Source of the DNA: Pelagibacterales bacterium SAG-MED29
Lineage (GTDB): Bacteria; Pseudomonadota; Alphaproteobacteria; Pelagibacterales; Pelagibacteraceae
Assembly (NCBI GenBank): GCA_014653815.1
Contig: JACWDZ010000002.1
Location: 33,501-97,500 of the forward strand
Direction of reading: 5' to 3'
Length of the DNA: 64,000 bases
How positions within the stretch are numbered: the stretch's first letter is position 1; every line of letters begins with the position of its first letter. Under the pieces are notes generated by a model that saw nothing but the letters and a program-made list of their open reading frames with translations, did no database searches and had not been told where the DNA came from. Both the position numbers and the translations under genes were made by a program. Shown one piece after another: positions 21,656 to 32,335 of this stretch.

Positions 21656-23218
21656 ATGCTTGATAACAACTTAATTCAATCAACCTCTTCTTGGCCTTTT
21701 GTAGAAATTAGAAAACTTTTAAAAGATAGAAAAGATATAATTAAGACTAAAAATAAAATTACTTTTCAAACAGGCTATGGTCCTAGCGGATTGCCTCATA
21801 TTGGGACTTTTGGAGAAGTTGCAAGGACAAGCATGATGATTAATGCATTAAAACACTTTCAAAAGATTGATTATGAATTAATCACATTTTCTGACGATAT
21901 GGATGGACTTAGAAAAGTTCCAGAAAATATAACTAACAATAAGGTTTTAAAAGAAAATTTAGGAAAACCTTTAACAAATATACCGGATCCTTTTGGTAAG
22001 TATAAAAGTTTTGGTGAACATAATAATGAAATGTTAAAAGAATTTTTAAAAAGATTTAATTTCAATTTTACTTTTAAAAGCTCAACTGAAAACTATAAAA
22101 AAGGAGTCTTTAATAATTCTTTGATTAGAGTTTTAGAAAAATACGAAGAAATCATGAATATTATCTTACCCACTCTTCGAGACGAAAGAAAAAAAACTTA
22201 TTGTCCTTTTTTACCAATTTGTCCAGATACGGGCAAGGTTCTTCAGATTCCTTTAATAAGCATGGATGCAAAAAAAGGAACAGTTGTTTTTAAAAATAAC
22301 GATAAAAATCTTGAGACCAATATTTTAGATGGAAATTGCAAATTACAATGGAAAGTTGATTGGGCAATGAGATGGTTTACATTTGATGTTGATTTTGAAA
22401 TGTATGGTAAAGATTTAACCGAAAGCGCAATTCTTTCTAATAAAGTTTGTAGAGCTCTAGGAAAAATTCCACCAAATGGATTTGCTTACGAATTATTTTT
22501 AGACGAAAAAGGTGAAAAAATATCTAAATCTAAAGGAAACGGCATATCAATTGAACAATGGCTTAGATATGCATCGCCAGAAAGTTTGTCTCTATATATG
22601 TATCCTAATCCTAAAAGAGCTAAAAAGCTTTACTCTGAAGTAGTACCCAAAACAGTTGATGAATATTTGTCCTTAATTGAAAAATATCCAAAACAGAAAG
22701 AAAAAGACCAAATAGTTAATCCAGTGTGGCATGTTCATAATGGAAATCCACCAAAAGAAAAAATAGTTATGCCTTTTTCTATGCTTTTAAACTTAGTTGG
22801 ATCTAGCAATGCAGATAATAAAGAAATACTATGGAAGTTTATTAACAAATTTCATAAAGAAATAAAACCTAAGGAACATCCAATTCTAGATGGGCTTACT
22901 GAATATGCAATTAATTATTTCAAAGATAAAGTAGAACCAAATAAAAAATTTAAAACTCCAAACGATAAAGAAAAAGAAGCCTTAAAAAATTTGATTTTAA
23001 AGTTAGAAAAAGTTGATCAAAAGTCCAATCCAGAAGATATACAAACCATTGTATATTCTGCTGGAAAAGAAAATGGTTACGAAAAAAACCTTAGAGATTG
23101 GTTTAAATTAATCTACCAAGTATTATTTGGTGAAGAAGATGGTCCTAGATTGGGTTTTTTTGTAAGTTTTTTCGGTCTCAAAGAAACTATTGATCTAATC
23201 AATGATAAAATAAAGTAA
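21656..23218 (+). CDS. lysK: Class I lysyl-tRNA synthetase
   Basis: GYGPSGLPHIGTFGEVAR (HIGH-like), GEKISKSKGNGIS (KMSKS-like), WKVDWAMRW. Confidence 0.95.
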   Translation: MLDNNLIQSTSSWPFVEIRKLLKDRKDIIKTKNKITFQTGYGPSGLPHIGTFGEVARTSMMINALKHFQKIDYELITFSDDMDGLRKVPENITNNKVLKENLGKPLTNIPDPFGKYKSFGEHNNEMLKEFLKRFNFNFTFKSSTENYKKGVFNNSLIRVLEKYEEIMNIILPTLRDERKKTYCPFLPICPDTGKVLQIPLISMDAKKGTVVFKNNDKNLETNILDGNCKLQWKVDWAMRWFTFDVDFEMYGKDLTESAILSNKVCRALGKIPPNGFAYELFLDEKGEKISKSKGNGISIEQWLRYASPESLSLYMYPNPKRAKKLYSEVVPKTVDEYLSLIEKYPKQKEKDQIVNPVWHVHNGNPPKEKIVMPFSMLLNLVGSSNADNKEILWKFINKFHKEIKPKEHPILDGLTEYAINYFKDKVEPNKKFKTPNDKEKEALKNLILKLEKVDQKSNPEDIQTIVYSAGKENGYEKNLRDWFKLIYQVLFGEEDGPRLGFFVSFFGLKETIDLINDKIK

Positions 23219-23220
23219 TT

Positions 23221-24267
23221 ATGTTTTCAATTTTAAAGCCTTATATCTTTTCATTAGATCCAGAGACAGCCCATGATTTAGCAATCAAATCATTAAAAGC
23301 AAATTTTTTACCTGAAAGTTTTTTTAGTGTTAAAGAAGAAGAATTATTAGAAACAAATTTATTTAAAAAAAAAATTACAAATCCAATAGGTCTAGCAGCT
23401 GGATTTGACAAAAGTGCTGAAGTTTATAATTCACTTTTTAAATTAGGTTTTGGTTTTGTAGAAGTTGGAACAATTACACCTAAAAGACAATTAGGCAACC
23501 CTAAACCAAGAATTTTCAGATTAGAAAAAGATGAAGCCTTAATTAATAGACTGGGATTCAACAATCATGGTTCAGAAAGAGTTGCTCAGAGAATTGCAGA
23601 AAATAAACCCAAGGGCATTTTAGGAATAAATATTGGACCAAATCGAGAAACTAAAGATAAATCAGAAGATTTCTACATTTGTTTATCAAAACTTTATTCT
23701 TATGCAGACTATATAACAATTAATATTTCTTCACCGAACACAGAGGGTTTACGAGATTTTCATGAAGAAAATTCGATGATAAGATTATTAGAAGGTCTGA
23801 ATAAATTAAGAAAAAATAAAAATATTGAAAAACCTCTGACAATCAAGCTTTCACCAGATATTGATGATAAACAAATAAGTAACATTGTAGAGATTGTAAA
23901 TAAATATAAGATTGATGGAATTATTATTTCAAACACTACCAATCAAAATAGAGAAAAATTATTAGACAGTAAGAAAAATGAAATAGGAGGTTTATCTGGA
24001 CAGCCTATAAAAAATATTTCTACAAATTTAATTAAAAAATTTTATAAAGAGTTGAATAGAAAAATTACGATTATTGGTGTCGGGGGTATAGACTCGGGAA
24101 AAACTGCATTTGAAAAAATAACAGCAGGAGCAGATGTCGTTCAACTATATACGGGAATGGTTTATAAAGGCCCAGGGGTAGTAAAAGAAATTAAAAAGGA
24201 ATTAATTTCAATTTTAAAGAATGATAAAATCAAAAATATAAGTGACGCTGTTGGAATTAACACTTGA
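23221..24267 (+). CDS. pyrD: Dihydroorotate dehydrogenase (quinone)
   Basis: NPIGLAAGFDKSAEVYNSLFKLGFGFVEVGTITPKRQLGNPKPRIFRL, INISSPNTEGLRDF, GVGGIDSGKTAFEKITAGADVVQLYTG. Confidence 0.97.
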   Translation: MFSILKPYIFSLDPETAHDLAIKSLKANFLPESFFSVKEEELLETNLFKKKITNPIGLAAGFDKSAEVYNSLFKLGFGFVEVGTITPKRQLGNPKPRIFRLEKDEALINRLGFNNHGSERVAQRIAENKPKGILGINIGPNRETKDKSEDFYICLSKLYSYADYITINISSPNTEGLRDFHEENSMIRLLEGLNKLRKNKNIEKPLTIKLSPDIDDKQISNIVEIVNKYKIDGIIISNTTNQNREKLLDSKKNEIGGLSGQPIKNISTNLIKKFYKELNRKITIIGVGGIDSGKTAFEKITAGADVVQLYTGMVYKGPGVVKEIKKELISILKNDKIKNISDAVGINT

Positions 24268-24292
24268 CCACTGATCTTGCAGGAATTATATA
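24264..24292 (+). promoter_or_regulatory. Candidate sigma70-type promoter for rpmB, overlapping the pyrD stop codon
   Basis: TTGACC - 17 nt - TATATA; the -35 contains the pyrD TGA (24265-24267). Confidence 0.5.
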
Positions 24293-24311
24293 GCTTAAGG
24301 AAAATATTATT

Positions 24312-24590
24312 ATGAGCAAAAGATGCGAACTAACTGGAATTTCACCTTTAAAAGGTCATAACGTAAGTCATGCAAAAAACAAGACTAAGCGAAGATTTTT
24401 GCCTAATTTAAAAAAAGTGACTTTTAAGAGTGATATTCTTAAAAAGAACATTAAATTAAATGTAACCAATGCCGCTTTAAGAACTGTAGATTTTAAAGGT
24501 GGATTAGACAAATATCTCTTGTCAGCTAAGAACGGAAAGTTGTCAAAAAAAGTTAAGAAACTAAAATCTTCTATTTATTCAAAAGCTTAG
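24312..24590 (+). CDS. rpmB: 50S ribosomal protein L28
   Basis: MSKRCELTGISPLKGHNVSHAKNKTKRRFLPNLKKV. Confidence 0.97.
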   Translation: MSKRCELTGISPLKGHNVSHAKNKTKRRFLPNLKKVTFKSDILKKNIKLNVTNAALRTVDFKGGLDKYLLSAKNGKLSKKVKKLKSSIYSKA

Positions 24591-24601
24591 TTATTTAAGC
24601 A

Positions 24602-25174
24602 ATGAGTCTTTTTTATAAACTATCAACTTTAATGGGCTTGATAGTAGTTGCTTCAAATTATTTAGTTCAATTTCCTATTCAATATTTTGGTTTAAGTGAA
24701 ATTTTAACTTATGCAGCTTTTAGTTATCCAATTACATTTTTAATTACAGATTTAGCCAATCGAGCATATGGGAAGATCGTAGCAAGGAAAATTGTATATG
24801 TGGGATTTTTTATTGGTATTCTTTTAACTTTTCTTATTTCTACTAATTTTTCAGATATAATTTCTATCAGAATAGCCTTGGGATCTGGTGTTGCATTTTT
24901 TATTGCGCAAAATTTAGATATAAAAATTTTTGATACGTTAAGAAAAAAGTCTTGGTACATTGCTCCACTTACTTCATCAATTTTTGGATCAATAGTCGAT
25001 ACTTTTTTATTCTTTTCAATTGCTTTTTATGCAACTGGTATACCTTGGATTTCTTTAGCTTTAGGAGATTTAGTTGTTAAGTTTTTTATGGCTTTATCAA
25101 TGTTAATACCTTTTAGACTTTTATTATCAAGTATTAGAGATATTTCAGAACAAGAGATTTCCAAGTCAAAATAA
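24602..25174 (+). CDS. VUT family protein (putative queuosine precursor transporter)
   Basis: Multi-TM; VVASNYLVQFPI, YPITFLITDLANRAYGKIVARKIVYVGF, TSSIFGSIVDTFLFFSIAFY typical of the VUT/YhhQ family. Confidence 0.85.
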   Translation: MSLFYKLSTLMGLIVVASNYLVQFPIQYFGLSEILTYAAFSYPITFLITDLANRAYGKIVARKIVYVGFFIGILLTFLISTNFSDIISIRIALGSGVAFFIAQNLDIKIFDTLRKKSWYIAPLTSSIFGSIVDTFLFFSIAFYATGIPWISLALGDLVVKFFMALSMLIPFRLLLSSIRDISEQEISKSK

Positions 25175-25176
25175 AC

Positions 25177-26970
25177 TTAGTGCAGAGTTTTTGTATCCTT
25201 TTCAACAAAAAGATCAGTAAGTTGATTTATCATGACGTCACCTAAATCCTGTACGTCTGTAATTTTAATAGCTTGGTTATAGTATCGAGTTACATCATGA
25301 CCTATACCAATAGCTAATAATTCAATGTTTGTTTTATTTTCAATCCATTTAACAGTATTTTTTAAATTAGATTCTAAATAATCACTCGAATTAATTGATA
25401 ATGTTGAGTCATCAACCGGCGCTCCATCTGAAATTACCATCAAAATTTTTCTTTCTTCTTTTCTTTTAGACATTTTATTGTAAGCCCATTTTAAAGCTTC
25501 ACCATCAATATTTTCTTTTAGCAAACCTTCTTTCAGCATTAAGCCTATATTATTTTTTTCTTGTCTCCACGGCATATCGGCTGATTTATAAATGATATGC
25601 CTTAGATCATTTAATCTTCCAGGCAAATTTGGCTTGTCATTTTTCATCCATTTTTCTCTAGATGAGCCACCTTTCCAGTGTTTGGTAGTAAAACCTAAAA
25701 TCTCTACTTTAACAGAACAACGTTCTAAAGTTCTTGCAAGTATGTCTGCACAAATGGCAGCAACAGAAATTGGTTTACCTCTCATAGAACCTGAGTTATC
25801 GATCAAAATTGTAACTAAAGTATCCTTAAATTCAATATCTTTTTCTTTTTTAAATGAAAGTGAGTTAAAGGGATCCATGATTATTCTTGGTAATTTTGAA
25901 TTATCTAACAAACCTTCTTCTAGATCAAAATTCCAAGATCTATTTTGTTTTGCTAAAAGTTTCCTTTGAAGTTTATTTGCAAGCTTAGAAACAAAATTTT
26001 TAAGTTGTAATAATTGTTGGTCTAAATTTTTTCTTAATCTACTGAGCTCCTCTTCACTTTCTAAGTCTTTTGCTTTGATTATTTCATCAAATTCTTCTGT
26101 ATAAACTTTATAATTGAGGTCTCCTAAACTATTTTTAATATTTTTTCTAAGATCTGATTTAGATTTATCTTCTATTTCAATTTCTTTTCCATCTTGATCT
26201 GATTCCTTCGCTTTATCCTCTAAATCTGGAACACCAGAATCTATAGACATTTCTTCTTGTTCCTGTTCTTTTTCTTTTGTTTTTTGTTCATGATTTTTTT
26301 GATCTTTTTGTTTTTCATCTTTATTTTCTTCATTTTTTTCTTCCTTTTCAAGATTTTCATCTAGATGCATATTTGAAATTAAATTTGAAATAATTGAATT
26401 ATATTGATCTTGATCATGGGTTAAGTTCCCCAGTTGTTTAATTTTTCCTTTAAATTTTTCATTTAAATCTCTTTGATATGTCTTAAGTTTTTTTTCTAAT
26501 TCTTTGCTATTCTTTGATTCAAAAAATTTAACTCTTAAATAATTTTCAAAGGACTCAATTATTTTTTCTTCACTATTTTTAAGATCTAAAGAACTAGTTC
26601 TTTCTTGATAATATTTTTCTATATTATTTTTTACCCCCTTAAATTGGTCTGAACCTAGTTTTTCACATCTAATTTTTTCAGCAATTTTATATAATTTTTT
26701 TGAGATGTTTCCATCAGGCTCATGCGATTTAAAAGTTTTCTCATCACTAAATCTTAATTTCAGAGACTTAGAGTCTGCTATTGCTCTAATCTTACTATAA
26801 TTGATCTTGTTGTTTACCTGTTCAATTTCAGGCAATTTAATAGAATTATTTTTTGATTTAGAATTTTGATCACCAAATGAAACTTCCACATTTTCAGAAT
26901 TTGACAAAGATTTTATTGTAGAACCAATAGCGGTTTTAAAATTTTCTAGTATTTCAGACTTTTTTTCCAC
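25177..26970 (-). CDS. cobT: Cobaltochelatase CobT-like subunit (VWA domain)
   Basis: MIDAS motif ([34 protein letters not shown]), acidic/charged linker, [13 protein letters not shown]; next to CobS-like AAA+ gene. Confidence 0.9.
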   Translation of the reverse strand: MEKKSEILENFKTAIGSTIKSLSNSENVEVSFGDQNSKSKNNSIKLPEIEQVNNKINYSKIRAIADSKSLKLRFSDEKTFKSHEPDGNISKKLYKIAEKIRCEKLGSDQFKGVKNNIEKYYQERTSSLDLKNSEEKIIESFENYLRVKFFESKNSKELEKKLKTYQRDLNEKFKGKIKQLGNLTHDQDQYNSIISNLISNMHLDENLEKEEKNEENKDEKQKDQKNHEQKTKEKEQEQEEMSIDSGVPDLEDKAKESDQDGKEIEIEDKSKSDLRKNIKNSLGDLNYKVYTEEFDEIIKAKDLESEEELSRLRKNLDQQLLQLKNFVSKLANKLQRKLLAKQNRSWNFDLEEGLLDNSKLPRIIMDPFNSLSFKKEKDIEFKDTLVTILIDNSGSMRGKPISVAAICADILARTLERCSVKVEILGFTTKHWKGGSSREKWMKNDKPNLPGRLNDLRHIIYKSADMPWRQEKNNIGLMLKEGLLKENIDGEALKWAYNKMSKRKEERKILMVISDGAPVDDSTLSINSSDYLESNLKNTVKWIENKTNIELLAIGIGHDVTRYYNQAIKITDVQDLGDVMINQLTDLFVEKDTKTLH

Positions 26971-26973
26971 TTT

Positions 26974-27951
26974 TTATAAAGTAACATTTATTGAAGATTC
27001 TGGAAGGTCTTCTCCAAAACATCTTTGGTAATACTCAGATATGATTTTCTTTTCTAATTCATCACACTTGTTCAAAAAAGTAACTCTGAAAGCATAACCT
27101 TGATCTTTAAAAATCGACATATTCTCTGCCCAATGCAATACAGTTCTTGGACTCATTACTGTTGAGATGTCTCCATTCACAAAGCCTTTTCTTGTGAGAT
27201 CAGCAACTTTAATCATATTAGTTAATATTTCTTTACCTTCTTTATTATTAAATTTTTTATTTTTAGCTAAAATGATTTCTAATTCTTTTTCAAAAGGAAG
27301 ATAATTAAGAGTAGAAACAATGTTCCATCTATCCATCTGACCTTGGTTTATTTGTTGTGTTCCGTGATACAACCCAGAGGTGTCTCCAAGCCCAACAGTA
27401 TTTGTGGTTGCAAATATTCTAAAAAAATCATGTTGTTCTAAAACTTTATTTTTATCTAACAAAGTAAATTTTCCATCACTTTCTAGTACTCTTTGAATAA
27501 CAAACATCACATCAGGTCTTCCAGCATCATATTCATCAAAAACTAATGCCACTGGATTTTGGATAGACCAGGGTAAAATGCCTTCTTTAAATTCTGTGAC
27601 TTGTTTGCTTTCTCTTAAAACAATTGCATCTTTGCCAATTAAATCTATTCTGCTTATGTGACTGTCTAAATTTACTCTAATACATGGCCAGTTCAATCTG
27701 GCAGCTACTTGTTCTATGTGAGTTGACTTTCCCGTTCCATGATAACCTTGAATAAGGACTCTTTTATTAAAAGAAAAACCAGCTAGAATTGCTAGGGTGG
27801 TATCTTTATCAAATTTATAATCTGAATCTATTTTAGGCACGTATTCATTTTTTTTTGAAAAAGCATCAATCTGCATTTCGCTATCAAAACCAAAAGTTTG
27901 TTTTACAGAAATTTTCATATCTGGTTTTGTAATAAATTGTTCTGTGCTCAT
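26974..27951 (-). CDS. cobS: Cobaltochelatase CobS-like subunit (AAA+ ATPase)
   Basis: Walker [19 protein letters not shown], Walker [56 protein letters not shown]. Confidence 0.93.
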   Translation of the reverse strand: MSTEQFITKPDMKISVKQTFGFDSEMQIDAFSKKNEYVPKIDSDYKFDKDTTLAILAGFSFNKRVLIQGYHGTGKSTHIEQVAARLNWPCIRVNLDSHISRIDLIGKDAIVLRESKQVTEFKEGILPWSIQNPVALVFDEYDAGRPDVMFVIQRVLESDGKFTLLDKNKVLEQHDFFRIFATTNTVGLGDTSGLYHGTQQINQGQMDRWNIVSTLNYLPFEKELEIILAKNKKFNNKEGKEILTNMIKVADLTRKGFVNGDISTVMSPRTVLHWAENMSIFKDQGYAFRVTFLNKCDELEKKIISEYYQRCFGEDLPESSINVTL

Positions 27952-28463
27952 TTTTTTCCTAATGTTTTTTTTAGCTGACTATAAGCTAATGTAATTTTTT
28001 TAAGCTTATCTTCAAATTTTTTATTTCCTTGGTTTTTATCAGGATGGTATTTTTTCACAAGGCTTTTAAATTTTGAGTGAATTTCTTCCCATTTTGTCCT
28101 ATCATTTAGCTCCATAACTTCAAGGGCATCTCTATCAGTTTGTGAAATTTTGGTTTTTTTGAATTCTTTAAAATTTGAGCTTTTGAATATATTCAGTCTA
28201 TCATCTAAAGCGTTGTTCCATAGAATATTGAAGAAATTTTCAGAAGAACCGAAATTTTTAGTAGACTTATGCCAAGTTAAATCTGACTTTACAAAGAACT
28301 CTATTTCTTGATCATTCATATTTTCAAAATAATTCCAATTTTTATTAAAAATTTTTATATGGTTTAGACAAAGCAATCTGAATTTTTTGCTATTATCTCT
28401 TTCAATAGGGGCTTTATATGCTCCTATTTCTTTACAATTTTTCCAATCACAGATAACTTTCAT
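27948..28463 (-). CDS. J-domain (DnaJ-like) protein
   Basis: C-terminal J domain with HPD ([30 protein letters not shown]); N-terminal [20 protein letters not shown] typical of alphaproteobacterial J proteins beside cobS. Confidence 0.88.
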   Translation of the reverse strand: MKVICDWKNCKEIGAYKAPIERDNSKKFRLLCLNHIKIFNKNWNYFENMNDQEIEFFVKSDLTWHKSTKNFGSSENFFNILWNNALDDRLNIFKSSNFKEFKKTKISQTDRDALEVMELNDRTKWEEIHSKFKSLVKKYHPDKNQGNKKFEDKLKKITLAYSQLKKTLGKK

Positions 28464-28497
28464 ATTGATTCTACTTCTATATAGTAAATTTATAAAA

Positions 28498-28752
28498 ATG
28501 GAAAATTATTTTAAAGATATTGAAAAAAAATTAAAAGAAAAAATTAATTTTGAAAAATTAGAAATTATTGATAATTCACACAAACATAAAGGCCATAAAT
28601 TTTTTTCTGAAGAAAAATATCATTTACATCTAAAAATAAAATCTTTGTATCTTAAATCAATATCAAGGTTAAGTGCTCAAAAATTAATTATGAATATTTT
28701 AAAAGATGATTTAAAAACTAAAATTCATGCTTTAGAAATTAGTATTGAGTAA
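28498..28752 (+). CDS. bolA: BolA family protein
   Basis: ATG at 28498: MENYFKDIEKKLKEKINFEKLEIIDNSHKHKGHKFFSEEKYHLHLKIKSLYLKSISRLSAQKLIMNIL. Confidence 0.85.
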   Translation: MENYFKDIEKKLKEKINFEKLEIIDNSHKHKGHKFFSEEKYHLHLKIKSLYLKSISRLSAQKLIMNILKDDLKTKIHALEISIE

Positions 28753-29851
28753 AAAGTTTTATGTTTTTTTTTAATTCATTAATAGAAATTTTATGTTTAT
28801 TAGGCATAGTTGTTTTCCCAATTCTATTTAATAATATAAAATTTATTTTCTCATCATTATTTTTTTTATCATTTTTTAAATAAGGAATTAAGCTATTGAT
28901 TTTTTTTGGATTTTTATATTTATTAAAAGTATAATTTAAATTATTTTCTGTGTAAATTTCCATAAGATCATCCAAAACTTTTTTATTACAAGCTTTTTTT
29001 ATTAATGAGAGTTTTGTAGCTAGAATCATACCTGCTAGAACAGCTTCACCATGTGTTATATTTTTTGAATAATTATTTTTTACTTCTATCGCATGACCAA
29101 AGGTATGACCAAAATTTAAGATCATTCTTAAATTTTTTTCATTCACATCTTTATTAACAAATGATAATTTAATTCTACAACTTTTCTTAATAGCATAAAT
29201 TAATTTTTTTGAATCATGTAAAAAAATATATCTTGTATGTGATTTTAACCAATTAAAAAAATTTTTATCATTTATTAAAGCGTGTTTTAATATTTCCGCA
29301 TAACCACATACCATCTCTTTTTTTTTTAAACTTTTTAAGAAAGATATATCGCTGATTACTAATTGTGGTTGAGAAAAAGATCCTATCAAATTTTTACCAT
29401 AACTAGAATTAACTCCAGTCTTTCCCCCAACGGCTGCATCAACTTGTGCTAATAAAGTTGTAGGAATACTTATGAAGTTTATACCTCTCTTAAATATACT
29501 TGCTACAAACCCAGTTAAATCTCCTGTGATTCCTCCTCCAACGCTTATAATCAAGTCTGATCTATTAAAATTTTTTGAGAGCAATTTATTTAATAAAAAA
29601 GTAGCAGATTTAAGAGATTTTGTTTTTTCATTTGCTTTAAAATCATAGTTTAATAATTCATATTTTTTTAAATTACTAGATATACTTTTTTTGTATTTGC
29701 TTGGAATTCCTTTATCAAAAATTAATGCTATTTTTTTTGCTTTAGGGCAAAGCAATTTAATTTTATTTGGTAATATTTTTAAAATATTATTACCAATTAG
29801 AATAGAATAACTTTTATTTAAACTTTTAAAGTTTATTTTTTGCATTTTCAT
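28739..29851 (-). CDS. aroB: 3-dehydroquinate synthase
   Basis: GGGITGDLTGFVASIFKRGINFISIPTTLLAQVDAAVGGKTGVN; NFGHTFGHAIE. Confidence 0.97.
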   Translation of the reverse strand: MKMQKINFKSLNKSYSILIGNNILKILPNKIKLLCPKAKKIALIFDKGIPSKYKKSISSNLKKYELLNYDFKANEKTKSLKSATFLLNKLLSKNFNRSDLIISVGGGITGDLTGFVASIFKRGINFISIPTTLLAQVDAAVGGKTGVNSSYGKNLIGSFSQPQLVISDISFLKSLKKKEMVCGYAEILKHALINDKNFFNWLKSHTRYIFLHDSKKLIYAIKKSCRIKLSFVNKDVNEKNLRMILNFGHTFGHAIEVKNNYSKNITHGEAVLAGMILATKLSLIKKACNKKVLDDLMEIYTENNLNYTFNKYKNPKKINSLIPYLKNDKKNNDEKINFILLNRIGKTTMPNKHKISINELKKNIKLFTQY

Positions 29852-30347
29852 ATAATTCTATTATTTTATACACAATTTCATCTTTATTCATTGCATTACA
29901 TTTAATTCTAAAATTAGACTCATTATAGATTTTCTTTCTTTCCGAGTAAATTTTATTAATAGATTTTTTTAATTTGTCTTCATCTAACAAAGGTCTTTTT
30001 TTAATATTTTTTAATCTAATTAAGAGAGATTCTACTTTTAGATCCAACCAAAAGCTTAAACAAGAACTTTTAATTTCTCTTCGAATAGATGTATTTATAA
30101 AAGCTCCGCCGCCTAAAGCTATAATTAGGTTATCTTTTTTTAGTTCTTCATGAGTAATTTTTTTTTCAATTTTTCTAAAATAATGCTCACCTTCATTTTC
30201 AAAAATTTCTTTAATAGTTTTTTTTTCTTTTGTTTCGATAATTTCATCAATATCAACAAATTTACGCTGGAGATTCTTTGCAAGCTTTTTGCCGATAGTG
30301 GATTTGCCAACACCCATCATTCCAGTTAATACAAGGTTTTTTTTCAA
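29826..30347 (-). CDS. aroK: Shikimate kinase (TTG start)
   Basis: LTGMMGVGKSTIGKKLAKNLQRKFVDIDEIIE, ALGGGAF, KRPLL; overlaps aroB start. Confidence 0.95.
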   Translation of the reverse strand: MKKNLVLTGMMGVGKSTIGKKLAKNLQRKFVDIDEIIETKEKKTIKEIFENEGEHYFRKIEKKITHEELKKDNLIIALGGGAFINTSIRREIKSSCLSFWLDLKVESLLIRLKNIKKRPLLDEDKLKKSINKIYSERKKIYNESNFRIKCNAMNKDEIVYKIIELYENAKNKL

Positions 30348-30420
30348 TTATCTTACCAATTTTCAATTTGATTTATCACAAATATGTCTTATTTTTCGAG
30401 TTTAAATATATTTTTTTACT

Positions 30421-30603
30421 ATGCAACTTAAATACAATCGACAACGAAGCATCGGCAGCTCATTAGGAAAGATACTAATCAAACTAGTTTTGTTCTTGAT
30501 TGTAATAATTATAGCTATTTTTCTTATTGAAAAAATAAATTTTCCTAGTCCTGAACAAAATTATAAAATTGATATCACTAATGAAATTCAAAAGCTTAAA
30601 TAA
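30421..30603 (+). CDS. Small single-TM protein
   Basis: 60 aa, basic N-terminus then hydrophobic helix (ILIKLVLFLIVIIIAIFLI); overlaps the start of the next gene. Confidence 0.6.
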   Translation: MQLKYNRQRSIGSSLGKILIKLVLFLIVIIIAIFLIEKINFPSPEQNYKIDITNEIQKLK

Positions 30604-32317
30604 ATATATAAGCTTTTTAATTTTAATCATTTCATTCCAATCTCTTTATGCGGAAGAAGAAATAGATATTTGGAACAAAGAAATAAAAGAAGAATCTCAA
30701 AAAACTAAATCAGACAATAACATCCTGAACAATACAATTAATTCAGAAATATTTAAAAATTCACAAACAAATACGAGTATCAAAATTGAAAATGAAATAT
30801 TAGACAATTCTCAAGATATAAAAATCTTTGGAATCTATGATCCGGCAGAAAATAATTTTGATTTAAACATGTGGACCCAGACCGAAGCTGAAAATATTAG
30901 ATCAAGCTTTAATAGAATTAATAAAATTCAGCTTTCGAATACAGCAACAAAATTATTTGAAAATACAATTTTATCTTTTGCATATCCTCCCAAAGGCATG
31001 GATGAGAAAGAGTTTGTTAATTTAAAAATTGATTGGATGATAGAGAATAAAAGAATAGATCTTATAGAAAAATTTCTAAAACAAAATAATACCTTTTCTA
31101 ATAAAAAAAAACTTATCCAATATTTAGTCGATAATAGTATTGCCCAAGCAGATATTAAAGAAGCCTGTAACAAAATAAACTTTTTAGACAAAAATATAAA
31201 AGACTCATATTTAGAAAAGTTTAAAATTTATTGTTTAGTTTTTAATAAAAAGAAAAATGAAGCACAGCTCCAATTTGATATTTTAAAAGAACAAAAACAA
31301 TCGGATAAGTTTTTCGATGATAAAATAAATTTTCTTTTAGGTGTAACAAACAATACTACAAAAAAAATTAAAGATGATAATTTACTTAACTTTTATCTTT
31401 CAAGTGTGACTATTAAAAACTTTAAATATGAACCAAAAGAAAATACAAAAAAAATAATATGGGAATATTTAAATGCTGCCAATTTAATTAAATTAGAAGA
31501 TGATAGAGATAAAGAAAAAATAAAAAATTTAGAGATTGCAGCCAATCAAAACCAATTTGATAAAGAAAAGATATTTAATATTTATTCTAATATTACTTTT
31601 GATTTAAATAGTTTGATAAAAGCCGAAGATACTTATCAAACATTTGATACTATTGATGCCAGAGCTTTAATTTATCAAAAATATTTACTATCAGACAATG
31701 AAGAAAATAAGATTAAATTATTGTTTTTGCTTAAAGATTTGTTCAAAAAAGATAATTTATCAAATATTTTTGTGGAATTTTTAAGTGATAGACTCAAAGA
31801 AATTAATCTGGATGATGTTGAAAAGTCCTACAAAGAAGTTGTGCAAAAGAATATAATTACTAAAGAAGAATTTAAGTTAGGAAAAATTAAATTTAATGAT
31901 AAAATTTTGCATAGATCAAGATTATTAAAATATTTTAACGAAGAAATAGATCAGAAAAAAGCTCAAAAAGATTTTATTAAAATATATAAAAAGATTAAAA
32001 AAAATAAAAAATATTTTTTTTCAGCTAAAGATTTAGCTTTGGTTGAGTCTTTAGCTAAAGACGGACTTGAAATACCTAAAGAATTTAATTATCAAGAAAT
32101 TTCTAAAAAATATACTATTCCATCAAATTTATTGAAACTTGGAACAAGAAATGAGTCAGCCTTTTTAACCTTGAAATTAGTAGAAATAATTGGAGAAGAT
32201 GAAGCTTACAATCTGGACCCAGAGACAATTTATTTTATAACACATCTTTTAAATCAGAATAATTTAAAAAAATTTAGAAATGAAATTTTAATTTCGGCAC
32301 TTCCACAAAGAAGTTAA
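30581..32317 (+). CDS. Uncharacterised secreted/periplasmic protein
   Basis: ATG at 30581 gives a clear signal peptide (MKFKSLNKYISFLILIISFQSLYAEEE); long helical charged body. Confidence 0.75.
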   Translation: MKFKSLNKYISFLILIISFQSLYAEEEIDIWNKEIKEESQKTKSDNNILNNTINSEIFKNSQTNTSIKIENEILDNSQDIKIFGIYDPAENNFDLNMWTQTEAENIRSSFNRINKIQLSNTATKLFENTILSFAYPPKGMDEKEFVNLKIDWMIENKRIDLIEKFLKQNNTFSNKKKLIQYLVDNSIAQADIKEACNKINFLDKNIKDSYLEKFKIYCLVFNKKKNEAQLQFDILKEQKQSDKFFDDKINFLLGVTNNTTKKIKDDNLLNFYLSSVTIKNFKYEPKENTKKIIWEYLNAANLIKLEDDRDKEKIKNLEIAANQNQFDKEKIFNIYSNITFDLNSLIKAEDTYQTFDTIDARALIYQKYLLSDNEENKIKLLFLLKDLFKKDNLSNIFVEFLSDRLKEINLDDVEKSYKEVVQKNIITKEEFKLGKIKFNDKILHRSRLLKYFNEEIDQKKAQKDFIKIYKKIKKNKKYFFSAKDLALVESLAKDGLEIPKEFNYQEISKKYTIPSNLLKLGTRNESAFLTLKLVEIIGEDEAYNLDPETIYFITHLLNQNNLKKFRNEILISALPQRS

Positions 32318-32335
32318 TTACAATATAAGTTATAT

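Noticed and set aside
25592-25969. 125-aa plus-strand ORF inside cobT
   Set aside because: Antisense of the VWA domain coding region, which is well supported.
26200-26345. Low-complexity repetitive Lys/Glu-coding stretch
   Set aside because: Normal charged linker of CobT proteins rather than a DNA repeat element.
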